DNA of 64,000 nucleotides from Streptomyces sp. NBC_01571 (GTDB taxonomy: Bacteria > Actinomycetota > Actinomycetes > Streptomycetales > Streptomycetaceae), in assembly GCF_026339875.1 (NCBI RefSeq), contig NZ_JAPEPZ010000001.1, positions 930,001-994,000 on the forward strand. The letters run 5' to 3'. The notes beneath the pieces were generated by a model. That model ran no database searches and was not told the origin of the DNA. It saw only the letters and a list, made by a program, of their open reading frames with translations. The translations under genes were made by a program, and so were the position numbers. This document shows, piece after piece, positions 8,857 through 16,581 of the stretch. The stretch's first letter is position 1. Every line of letters starts with the position of its first letter.

Positions 8857-9597
8857 TCACTTCAGGTGTCGGGTGAAGAACTGGGCCGCGGCGTCCCCCG
8901 CGAACTGCGGAACGCCGGTGTGCCCGCCCATGTTGGCGTGCAGGGACTTCTCCTTGGAGCCGAAGGCGTCGAAGAGGTCCAGGGCCGCCTGCCGGTCGTT
9001 CCCTTCGTCGTCCCACTGCAGCAGGACGTGCAGAGGAACGGTGACCTTCCGGGCCTCCTCGAACATGACGCGAGGCACGAGACTCCCGGCGAACAGAACG
9101 GCGGCCGAGATGCGCGGCTCGACCACCGCCAGCCGGATGCCGATGGAGATCACTCCCCCCGAGTACCCGACCGGGCCGCCGATCTCGGACAGCGCAAGGA
9201 GGGCGTCGAGCGCGGCCTGCCATTCCGGGACCGCCTTGTCGACCAGTGGGAGGACGAGGGCGTCGACGATCTCGTCGCTGACCCGATCGCCGGCCTCCAT
9301 CGCCCGGCGCAGGTCGGCGCGGGCCTGCTCGACGGCGGGCCAACGGGGCCGGTCGCCGCTTCCGGGGAGCTCGATGGTGGCCGTGGCGAAACCATCCGCC
9401 GCGGAGTGCCGGGCCCGGGCCACCAGTCGGGGGTACATCCTGCGCAGCCCGAGGGGAGGGTGGCCGAGCAGGATCAGCGGCGCCGGTACGGATACGGACG
9501 CCGATGCGGGCGTCCACAGGATGCCGGGGATCTCGCCCAGGGTGAATTCGCGTTCGACGACGCCGTCGTCGAGGCGCTGTTCGGAAGTGACATGCAT
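8857..9597 (-). CDS. Alpha/beta hydrolase, dienelactone-hydrolase/FrsA-like
   Basis: This 246-aa cytoplasmic hydrolase has a nucleophile elbow G-Y-S-G-G with Ser146, an acidic pair in LLQWDDEG (Asp196/197) and a late histidine in ANMGGHTGV (His226). Together these give the Ser-Asp-His order of the fold. The HANMGGH ending is typical of the dienelactone-hydrolase-like group. The start is ATG 9597, nine bases after AAAGG. A 17-codon open frame with an excellent ribosome site ends 49 bases upstream on the same strand. The substrate is not evident. Confidence 0.8.
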   Translation of the reverse strand: MHVTSEQRLDDGVVEREFTLGEIPGILWTPASASVSVPAPLILLGHPPLGLRRMYPRLVARARHSAADGFATATIELPGSGDRPRWPAVEQARADLRRAMEAGDRVSDEIVDALVLPLVDKAVPEWQAALDALLALSEIGGPVGYSGGVISIGIRLAVVEPRISAAVLFAGSLVPRVMFEEARKVTVPLHVLLQWDDEGNDRQAALDLFDAFGSKEKSLHANMGGHTGVPQFAGDAAAQFFTRHLK

Positions 9598-9646
9598 GGT
9601 CGTGCCTTTCGGGAGTGCACTGGAACGGCGCTCCCGGGCGACCTGC

Positions 9647-9700
9647 CTATCGCCCGACCGTGACCCCGGAGGGGAGCACCCATGTCGATTTTGCGTTCAC
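9647..9700 (-). CDS. Micro-ORF (17 aa) with ideal ribosome site ahead of the hydrolase
   Basis: GGAGGT (9713-9708) is followed seven bases later by GTG 9700 and a 17-residue frame, VNAKSTWVLPSGVTVGR. It ends 49 bases before the hydrolase start on the same strand. It could be a leader peptide, the remnant of a longer gene, or chance. On the opposite strand ATG 9682, also behind a purine-rich run, encodes a 20-residue frame that is less convincing. The remaining sequence to 9977 shows no gene. Confidence 0.3.
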   Translation of the reverse strand: MNAKSTWVLPSGVTVGR

Positions 9701-9977
9701 GGGTACCACCTCCTCGATCTCTCGCACGGCCTCCGGAAACGTAGCAGTGGTCGCCCTCGTCCGCCCAACGGTTTTCGTCGGTTCTCGTGGACAAGGCAGG
9801 CGGTGTCGGCTTCGTGACCGTGGTGCCTCGACACCTGGGCGGCCGGCCTTTCGCCGGCCAGACCCGTGCGGCGGCGTCCGGCGTCCGGCGGCCCGGCCGT
9901 CTCGGCGGTCCCGTCGGGCCGGAGAACCCCGCCGGTCGCCCTCCCAGGGCGGCCGAAACCCGCTCGCCTGGCGGGTC

Positions 9978-10592
9978 TCAGAAGAGTGGCCAGTTGCGCA
10001 GGGCGGCGTCGGCCATCTCCTGGAGTTCTTCGCGGCCGACACCGGTCGCGGCCTGTACGGCGATGCCGTAGGCGAAGGTGGTGAGGTAGCGGGCCAGCAG
10101 CCCCGGATCGGTCTGCGGAGGCAGGTCGCCGTCGTCGACGGCGCGCTGGAACCGCTCCCGGACGCGGGAGTAGCCGTTGTTCCGCCAGGCGACGAGCAGG
10201 TCACGGACTTCCTGTCCGGAGTCGCTGGTGGTCAGGGCGCCCTGGACGCCCAGGCACCCATGGGGATGGGCCGGGCGGGTGGTGGTTCGAACGGTGCCGG
10301 CCAGGATCGCGGTGGCGACGCCGAGGGCGGTCGGCTCCTCCATGGCTCGCGCCAGGTATGCGCTCGGGCCCTCGGTGTAGCGCTCCAGAGCCTTGCGGAA
10401 CAGCTTCTCCTTGTTGCCGAAGGCCGCGTACATGCTGGTGGTGGAGATGCCCATCGCGTTCGTCAGGCCGGCCGTGCTGGCCCCCTCGTAACCGTGCTTC
10501 CAGAAGACCAGCATGGCGCGCTCGAGAGCGTCGTCGGCGTCGAATCCTCGCGGTCGGCCGATGGGGCCGCTCTGTTTCGTCTCCACCCCCAC
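9978..10592 (-). CDS. TetR-family repressor, divergent from an SDR
   Basis: This 204-aa protein has an N-terminal TetR HTH: DALERAMLVFWKHGYEGAS, then LTNAMGISTTSMYAAFGNKEKLF (about residues 20-65). A ligand-binding domain containing HPHGCLGVQG follows; this cysteine motif marks the TetR subgroup usually paired with short-chain reductases. GTG 10592 follows AGAGG. The divergent SDR starts 86 bases away, with a perfect 16-bp inverted repeat between them, so repression of both genes is likely. Confidence 0.9.
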   Translation of the reverse strand: MGVETKQSGPIGRPRGFDADDALERAMLVFWKHGYEGASTAGLTNAMGISTTSMYAAFGNKEKLFRKALERYTEGPSAYLARAMEEPTALGVATAILAGTVRTTTRPAHPHGCLGVQGALTTSDSGQEVRDLLVAWRNNGYSRVRERFQRAVDDGDLPPQTDPGLLARYLTTFAYGIAVQAATGVGREELQEMADAALRNWPLF

Positions 10593-10610
10593 AGCCTACC
10601 TCTTCTGCAT

Positions 10611-10652
10611 CGATCGCTACGGAAGTGCTAACGTCGACTTCCGTAGCGATCG
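10611..10652. promoter_or_regulatory. Operator with perfect 16-bp arms (TetR/SDR)
   Basis: CGATCGCTACGGAAGT (10611-10626) is exactly repeated in reverse complement at 10637-10652, with a ten-base spacer that contains TAACGT, a possible -10 element. The position between the divergent TetR and SDR starts makes it the probable TetR binding site. Confidence 0.75.
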
Positions 10653-10678
10653 CTGCACAACTCGAAGGGGCTACTCCC

Positions 10679-11419
10679 GTGGGACTGCTTGAGGGAAAGA
10701 CCGCTCTCGTCACCGGGGGCAGCGCCGGAATCGGCCTGGCCACTGCCGTCCGGCTGGCGGCCGAGGGCGCACACGTGTTCATCACCGGCCGACGCAGGGC
10801 AGAACTCGACGCGGCTGTCGAAGTGATCGGTCCAGCGGCCACCGCGGTCACCGGTGACATCGCGGACCTGGCCGACCTGGACCGGCTCTACGAGGCGATC
10901 CGCAGCCGGGGACGGGGCCTGGACGTCCTGTTCGCGAACGCCTCCGTCGCCTCGCTCGTGCCGCTGGAACAGGTCACCGAGGAGCACTTCGACACCCTCT
11001 TCGGCATCAACGTCCGCGGCATGCTGTTCACCGTCCAGAAAGCGCTGCCCCTGCTCAACGACGGCGCTTCGATCATCCTGAACGGCTCCACCAACGTGGA
11101 CGTCGGCGATGAGGCGCTCGGCGTGTACGCGGCGACCAAGGCCGCCACCCGATCGTTCTCCCGGACCTGGGCCAACGAGCTCAAGACACGGGGCATCCGG
11201 GTCAACACCATCACGCCCGGCCCGACCGACACCCCCGCGCTGTCGGGACTCACCGCCGCCCCTGAGCAGTTCAAGGAGCAACTGGCGACGCGTGTGCCGT
11301 TGGGCCGGCTCGGGCGCCCGGAGGAGATCGCCGCCGCCGTGGCCTTCCTCGCTTCCGAGCAGAGCAGCTTCATCACCGGTTCGAGCCTGTACGTCGACGG
11401 CGGCCTGAACCAGATCTGA
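10679..11419 (+). CDS. Short-chain dehydrogenase/reductase (classical SDR)
   Basis: This 246-aa NAD(P)-dependent oxidoreductase has the cofactor motif TGGSAGIG (about residues 12-19), FANAS in place of NNAG, and the catalytic YxxxK as Tyr150-Lys154 (YAATK) with an upstream serine in LNGSTN. The C-terminal FITGSSLYVDGG is typical. Arg after the second strand (TGRRR) suggests NADP preference. GTG 10679 follows AAGGGG. The TetR next door probably represses it until an aldehyde, ketone or quinone-type effector appears (inference from family). The decayed oxidoreductase gene follows after 15 bases. Confidence 0.9.
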   Translation: MGLLEGKTALVTGGSAGIGLATAVRLAAEGAHVFITGRRRAELDAAVEVIGPAATAVTGDIADLADLDRLYEAIRSRGRGLDVLFANASVASLVPLEQVTEEHFDTLFGINVRGMLFTVQKALPLLNDGASIILNGSTNVDVGDEALGVYAATKAATRSFSRTWANELKTRGIRVNTITPGPTDTPALSGLTAAPEQFKEQLATRVPLGRLGRPEEIAAAVAFLASEQSSFITGSSLYVDGGLNQI

Positions 11420-11434
11420 GAGGCGTAACCACCC

Positions 11435-11883
11435 ATGACGACAATGGGGATCATCGGCGCGGGCGAGGTCGGCGGCCAGATCGCACGCGCGGCACCGGCA
11501 AACGGCTACGAGGTCGTCATCGCCAACTCACGGGGACCCGAGACCCTGGAGGACTTTGTCGCCGAACTCGGCCCGTCAGCGCGTGCCGCACCCGCCGCGG
11601 ACGCCGCGGAAGCCGGCGACTTCGCGGTCGTGGCCGTACCTCTGAAACTGGTCGACGACCTGCCGGTCGAAGCACTCGCGGAGCATCGAGTGATCACCCA
11701 GAAGCCGTTGAACTCGTGACGCGGCTGTACGACCAGTTCGTTTTCGACACCGTGGACAACAGTCCGCTGAGCGAATCCTGGCGCACCGCTCCCGGTCAAC
11801 CCGCCTGGACCGAGCTTGCGCATCGGACCCGCGACGAGCTGACGGTCAACCTGACGAGAGCCCGGCGCATCGGTCAGAGGTGA
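11435..11883 (+). pseudogene. Decayed NADPH-dependent F420-reductase-like oxidoreductase
   Basis: Two pieces of one family are visible in different frames. Codons 1-94 (11435-11719) give the Rossmann start MGIIGAGEVGGQIARAA and IANSRGPETL, ending at a premature stop after ALAEHRVI. A second frame from about 11716 to 11883 gives [22 protein letters not shown], the usual C-terminal segment of NAD-binding F420/NADP oxidoreductases. The central part, including the YYPxRDG region, is missing. A deletion of roughly 80 codons with a frame change explains this. It lies in what was probably the SDR operon. Confidence 0.75.
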
Positions 11884-12005
11884 CTTCGATCGGCGGAAGT
11901 CCTCCTCGGCGACGCCCGGCACGGCGAGGCCGTGGAGAGCGTCGCGTCCCCTCCGTATCCGGTCGCGGCCCCGATCCGGAGCCGCTCCACAGAAGGGTCG
12001 TCTTC

Positions 12006-12398
12006 ATGTCCGACAGTGATCTGCGCGCGTTCTACCTGCGCTACCTCGAGGCGCTCAACGCCCACAAGTTCGACGGAATGGACGAGTTCATCGACGACCG
12101 GACCACCCTGAACGGTGAGCCGGCCACCCGGGACGACCTCGTCGCCGTTCAGAAACATGACGTGGACGCGGTTCCGGACCTCCACTGGGAACTCCAGGAA
12201 CTGCTCTTCGACGGCGACCGTCTGGCCGCGCGTCTGGTCAACACCGGTACTCCGGTGAAGGAATGGCTCGGCGTGGCTCCCACCGGCGCTTCGTTCGAGA
12301 TCACCGAGTACGCCATCTATCAGGTCCGCGACGGACGGTTCGTGCACATGACCGCCCTGCACGACGCCGGTGAACTTCTCCGGCAGCTCACCGGTTGA
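12006..12398 (+). CDS. SnoaL-like/NTF2-fold ester cyclase family protein
   Basis: This 130-aa protein of the SnoaL-like polyketide-cyclase family has [23 protein letters not shown] at the start and, later, [17 protein letters not shown] and [25 protein letters not shown]. The fold is a small alpha+beta cone used for cyclase, isomerase or binding roles. ATG 12006 is eight bases after AGAAGGG. No polyketide genes are nearby, so the family name should not be read as function. It lies in the same direction as the SDR genes and may belong to the same detoxification group. Confidence 0.8.
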   Translation: MSDSDLRAFYLRYLEALNAHKFDGMDEFIDDRTTLNGEPATRDDLVAVQKHDVDAVPDLHWELQELLFDGDRLAARLVNTGTPVKEWLGVAPTGASFEITEYAIYQVRDGRFVHMTALHDAGELLRQLTG

Positions 12399-12483
12399 CC
12401 TCCCGGATCAGTGCCGTCAATCCGAAGAACGGTCCGGACATCACCAACGGCCCACTCGGGCCCCATGACTCGTGAGGACACGC

Positions 12484-13170
12484 ATGACCATCACCCTGAT
12501 CACCGGTGCCAACAAGGGCATCGGCTTCGAGACGGCCAGACGGCTTCTGGCGTTGGGCCACGTCGTCTACATCGGCGCTCGTGACGTCGAGCGAGGCGAG
12601 AAGGCCGCCGCGGCGCTCGGCGCGCGATTCGTGCAACTCGACGTGACCGACGACGCGTCGGTGAACCGCGCGCTGGCGACGATCGACTCGGCCGAGGGCA
12701 GGCTCGACGTCCTGGTGAACAACGCGGGCATCCTGGGGGACGGAGTCACCGACGGTCCCACGGCGCTCCGGGCCTTCGACACCAACGCGGTGGGAGTCGT
12801 GCGGGTCACGGAGGCGGCGCTCCCCCTGTTGCGCAAGTCCTCGAACCCGACCGTGGTCACCGTTTCCAGCAGCGCCGGTTCCTTCTGGGCGGTGACCAAT
12901 CCGGACCGGCCGGAGTTCAACCTGCCGTTGGCGCTCTACTCCGCGTCCAAGTCCGCGGCCACCATGCTCACGGTCCAGTACGCCAAGTCCCAGCCGGGCA
13001 TCAAGTTCAACGCGGTCGAGCCGGGCACCACCGCGACCGACCTGACCGCGGCGTTCGGAATCGGAAGGACGCCGGAGGAGAGTGCCGCGGTCGTCGTGCG
13101 GCTCGCGACGCTCGACGCGGACGGTCCGACCGGAACGTTCCAGGACGAGAACGGGGACGTGCCCTGGTAG
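12484..13170 (+). CDS. Short-chain dehydrogenase (carbonyl-reductase type)
   Basis: This 228-aa SDR has TGANKGIG (residues 7-14), VLVNNAGIL, a serine motif VSSSAGS and catalytic Tyr152-Lys156 (YSASK). TGANKGIG and NNAGIL match the carbonyl reductase-like branch that uses NADPH. The start is ATG 12484 after GAGGA. It lies 85 bases after the SnoaL-like gene, and a hairpin terminator follows its stop. The substrate is unknown. Confidence 0.9.
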   Translation: MTITLITGANKGIGFETARRLLALGHVVYIGARDVERGEKAAAALGARFVQLDVTDDASVNRALATIDSAEGRLDVLVNNAGILGDGVTDGPTALRAFDTNAVGVVRVTEAALPLLRKSSNPTVVTVSSSAGSFWAVTNPDRPEFNLPLALYSASKSAATMLTVQYAKSQPGIKFNAVEPGTTATDLTAAFGIGRTPEESAAVVVRLATLDADGPTGTFQDENGDVPW

Positions 13171-13182
13171 CCGTGGGGGAAC

Positions 13183-13220
13183 CGGTCGGGGGGCAGCACG
13201 CCTGGGCCGCACCCCGACCG
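13183..13220 (+). terminator. Hairpin terminator after the second SDR
   Basis: CGGTCGGGG (13183-13191) pairs with CCCCGACCG (13212-13220) around a 20-base loop, 12 bases after the SDR stop. Confidence 0.6.
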
Positions 13221-13262
13221 CTCGCACAGCCGCTGTAGCACCCTATCAACGCTATGTAAAAA

Positions 13263-13278
13263 TATCATAACAGTGATA
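13263..13278. promoter_or_regulatory. Dyad in an AT-rich promoter before the second TetR
   Basis: TATCA (13263-13267) and TGATA (13274-13278) flank TAACAG, 10 bases upstream of the TetR start. The surrounding 35 bases are strikingly AT-rich for this chromosome. It is probably promoter plus autoregulatory operator. Confidence 0.45.
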
Positions 13279-13288
13279 AATTGGACAG

Positions 13289-14014
13289 ATGCAAGAAAGG
13301 GCCGTACGTACCCGGCAGCGGGTTCTGCGCGCCGCCGCGGAGCTCCTGAGCTCTCAGGGACGTGCGGGCATTTCGACGCGCGCCGTGAGCGCGGCGGCCG
13401 GCGTGCAGCCGCCGACCCTGTACCGGCTGTTCGGAGACAAGGACGGACTGCTCGACGCACTCGCGGCGTACGGATTCCAGCAGTATCTGCGCGAGAAGCA
13501 GGCCCTCGAAGAGACCGACGACCCCGTGGCCGATCTGCGCCGGTCCTGGGACCTGCACGTCGAGTTCGGTCTCTCCCAGCCGGGTTTCTACGTACTGATG
13601 TACGGCGAGGGCCGTTATCGCGGCGGCATACCGGGCGGACTCGAGACCATCGCGATCCTCCGCCGGATTCTTGCCCGGGTGGCCGCGGCCGGCCGGCTCC
13701 GCATGAGTGTGGAGCGGGCCACGCAGCTCGTCCATGCGATGGGCCTGGGTGTCGTGCTGTCACTCATCGCGACACCCCCCTCCGAGCGGGACCAGTACCT
13801 GCCGGCGACGGCCCGTGAACACGCACTGCGAATGATCACGACCGCGAGCACCGTCGAGGAGCAGAGCGTGGACCTGGCGAGCCGAGCCGCGACCCTGCGT
13901 GAGGCGTTGTCCCGGGCCGACACCACCACGATGACACCGTCCGAGCGCGCACTCCTGGCGGATTGGCTCGACCGCCTCGCCGACGGGAGTCCCGCCGCCC
14001 GATCGACACCCTGA
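13289..14014 (+). CDS. TetR/AcrR-family regulator
   Basis: This 241-aa regulator has an HTH at residues about 8-55 (TRQRVLRAAAELLSSQGRAGIS, then VQPPTLYRLFGDKDGLL) and a long helical C-terminus of the TetR_C type. ATG 13289 has no clear ribosome site, so the transcript may be leaderless. The large sensor-phosphatase gene begins 16 bases after its stop and is probably on the same transcript, an unusual partner for a TetR. Confidence 0.85.
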   Translation: MQERAVRTRQRVLRAAAELLSSQGRAGISTRAVSAAAGVQPPTLYRLFGDKDGLLDALAAYGFQQYLREKQALEETDDPVADLRRSWDLHVEFGLSQPGFYVLMYGEGRYRGGIPGGLETIAILRRILARVAAAGRLRMSVERATQLVHAMGLGVVLSLIATPPSERDQYLPATAREHALRMITTASTVEEQSVDLASRAATLREALSRADTTTMTPSERALLADWLDRLADGSPAARSTP

Positions 14015-14030
14015 AGGAGGGACGGCGCCG

Positions 14031-16502
14031 ATGGCCAGAGCTGGGGACACGATGCCTGACGCCGGGCAAGGAGCCGGGCACATGGTCGGCACGGCCATGG
14101 CGGCGGTGGACGCACACGGAGTGGTGGTCGCGTGGGGCCGGGAGGCCGAGCGGCTCAGCGGCCTTTCGGCCGCTGACGCGATCGGACGATGGGTCGGGCG
14201 GCTTCTGGTGAACCCGGGGGTGATCCTGAGGGCGCCCGCCTTCACGGATCGGAGCCGCCGGGGCGACGGTTGGTCAGGGATCGCCGGGCTCCGCCGCCGC
14301 GACGGCAACCCGCTGGATGTGTACCTGCGGGTCTGCCCCCTCACGGAGCGGGACGGAGAAGTGCGATGGCTGGTCACCGCTACCGAGATGACGGCTGTTC
14401 CCTCGTGGCCGATGAACGGGGCCGGGGTGCATGCGCTTCTCACCGGGGCGCCGATCGGCATCGCCGTGCGCGACACCGACCTGCGCTGCACCTGGGTCAA
14501 CGACGCGCTGGCACTCCAGGACGGCATCCCCCGCGAGAAAAGGCTCGGGCGCCGGCTGACGGAGGTGCTGCCGGGATCCGAGGCCGAGTCGGTCGAGACG
14601 GTGATGCGGCTGGTCCTGCGGAGCGGGGAGCCGCAGGTCGATCACGAATACCGCGCGTGGATGCCGACGAAACCACAGCAGGAACACTCGTTCTCGACCT
14701 CGTTCTTCCGTCTCGACGACGCCGACGGGCGCACCCTGGGGGTGTGCGCCATGAGCGTCGATGTGACGGACCGGCAGCGGGCCCGCGAGCGCCTGGCCGT
14801 GCTCAGCGAGGCCAGCACCCGGGTCGGCACCACGTTGGAGGTGATGAGGACCGGGCAGGAACTCGCCGACCTGGCCGTGGCCCGTATCGCGGACTACGCC
14901 AGCGTGGACCTGGCGGAGTCCGTCGCGCTGGGCGAGGACTCCCTGGCCCGGCTCGGTTCGACGAACGGTCACGTGCCCGCCTTCCGCCGAGCGGGGGTGG
15001 CATCGATTCACGAGGTCGTCCCGGAGTCGCTCTGGTCGCGCGGCGAGACCGTGTCCGTACCGGCCCCTTCCCCCTTCACGGAGGTCCTGGCCTCGGGCGA
15101 ATCACATCTCGAACCGGAGCTGAACGCCTCCCGGGGCACCTGGCTCGACCGGGACCGGAGACGGTCGGACAATATTCGCAGGTACGCGATGCACTCGCTG
15201 ATCATCGTGCCGATCCACGCGCGCGGTGCGGTGCTGGGCGTGGCGGTCTTCGTCCGCATGGGCGACTCCTTGCCCTTCGAGGCGGACGACCTGCGGTTGG
15301 CCGAGGAACTCGTCGCTCGTGCCGCCTTGTCCCTGGACAACGCCCGCCGCTATCTGCGCGAGCGTGCCGCGGCCCTCGCCCTCCAGCGCAACCTGCTGCC
15401 AGGACGGCTCGTCGGCGGGGTGGCCGTGGAAGTGGCATCCCGCTACGTGCCCGCCGACACACAGCATGGCGTGGGCGGCGACTGGTTCGACGTCATCCCG
15501 CTGTCCGGCGCCCGGGTGGCCCTGGTCGTGGGCGACGTGGTCGGCCACGGCATCAACGCCGCGGCGACCATGGGCCGGCTCCGGGCCGCGGTGCACACGC
15601 TCGCCAACATGGACCTGTGCCCGGACGAGTTGCTGGCACACCTCGACGACACCATCTCGCGCCTCGACGTGGAGGACGGCCGCAGCCCGGGACGCGACAG
15701 CGCGGAAGCCGGCGCGACCTGCCTGTACGCCGTTTACGACCCGGCCACCCGGCACTGCACGATGGCCCGGGCGGGCCACCCGCCGCCCGTGGTGATCTCG
15801 CCGGAGGGCCGGGTCTCGATCCCCGACCTTCCGGCCGGTCTGCCGCTCGGTGTGGGGCCGGCCTCCTTCGAGGCAGTGGACCTGGAACTGCCCGAGGGCT
15901 GTGTGATCGCCTTCTACACCGACGGACTCGTAGAGACCCGGGACCAGGACATCGACGCCGGGATACGTCGGCTGGGCAACGCCCTGGCACGACCGGACCG
16001 CCCTCTGGACGAGCTCTGCACGGCCGCGTTCGACACCCTGCCGGCCAGAGCGCTGGAGGACGACGCCACTCTGCTCCTGGCGCGGACGCGTTCGCTCATG
16101 CCGTCGCAGATCGCCACCTGGGACCTGCCGAACGATCCGATCGTCGTCGCGCACGCCCGCACCCTGGCCACGGCCCAGTTGACCGGATGGGGACTGGAGG
16201 GCCTGGCCGCCACCACCGAACTCATCGTCAGTGAGCTGGTCACGAACGCCGTACGACACGGTGCCGGCTCCATCACCCTTCGCCTCATCCGCCACGAGAT
16301 GCTGGTCTGCGAGGTGACCGACACCAGTGACTCCGTCCCACGTCTGCGCCATGCCCGTCCGACGGACGAGGGCGGGCGCGGCCTCTTCCTCGTCGCACAA
16401 CTGTCCAGTCGACGAGGCACCCGCCACTCCTCCGTCGGCAAGACCGTCTGGGCCGAGCAGGAAATCAACATCCCCGGGCCTTTGCGGACGCCGAGGACGT
16501 AG
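14031..16502 (+). CDS. PAS-PAS-GAF-PP2C(SpoIIE)-HATPase sensor phosphatase
   Basis: This 823-aa cytoplasmic signalling protein has domains in order: PAS (about 18-130), PAS (about 135-250), GAF (about 253-440), SpoIIE-type PP2C phosphatase (about 450-680; VGGDWFDVI near 481, DVVGHG, FYTDGLVETR) and an anti-sigma-factor-like HATPase (about 700-820; ELIVSELVTNAVRHG near 729). Such fusions act in sigma-factor partner-switching, dephosphorylating an anti-anti-sigma protein while the kinase domain can phosphorylate it. No STAS or sigma gene lies nearby. ATG 14031 follows AAGGAGGG. Confidence 0.92.
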   Translation: MARAGDTMPDAGQGAGHMVGTAMAAVDAHGVVVAWGREAERLSGLSAADAIGRWVGRLLVNPGVILRAPAFTDRSRRGDGWSGIAGLRRRDGNPLDVYLRVCPLTERDGEVRWLVTATEMTAVPSWPMNGAGVHALLTGAPIGIAVRDTDLRCTWVNDALALQDGIPREKRLGRRLTEVLPGSEAESVETVMRLVLRSGEPQVDHEYRAWMPTKPQQEHSFSTSFFRLDDADGRTLGVCAMSVDVTDRQRARERLAVLSEASTRVGTTLEVMRTGQELADLAVARIADYASVDLAESVALGEDSLARLGSTNGHVPAFRRAGVASIHEVVPESLWSRGETVSVPAPSPFTEVLASGESHLEPELNASRGTWLDRDRRRSDNIRRYAMHSLIIVPIHARGAVLGVAVFVRMGDSLPFEADDLRLAEELVARAALSLDNARRYLRERAAALALQRNLLPGRLVGGVAVEVASRYVPADTQHGVGGDWFDVIPLSGARVALVVGDVVGHGINAAATMGRLRAAVHTLANMDLCPDELLAHLDDTISRLDVEDGRSPGRDSAEAGATCLYAVYDPATRHCTMARAGHPPPVVISPEGRVSIPDLPAGLPLGVGPASFEAVDLELPEGCVIAFYTDGLVETRDQDIDAGIRRLGNALARPDRPLDELCTAAFDTLPARALEDDATLLLARTRSLMPSQIATWDLPNDPIVVAHARTLATAQLTGWGLEGLAATTELIVSELVTNAVRHGAGSITLRLIRHEMLVCEVTDTSDSVPRLRHARPTDEGGRGLFLVAQLSSRRGTRHSSVGKTVWAEQEINIPGPLRTPRT

Positions 16503-16581
16503 CCGCAGGTGTCCGCGTCGAGCAGCACCCCGTCCCCGCCCTCGGTCCGCGGGAGCGGGGGCTGGGGCGGGGGCCGGCGCG

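Noticed and set aside
12006..12398. Evidence of a polyketide cluster (SnoaL-like cyclase)
   Set aside because: No ketosynthase, acyl carrier protein or tailoring set nearby; the family is widely used outside polyketide synthesis.
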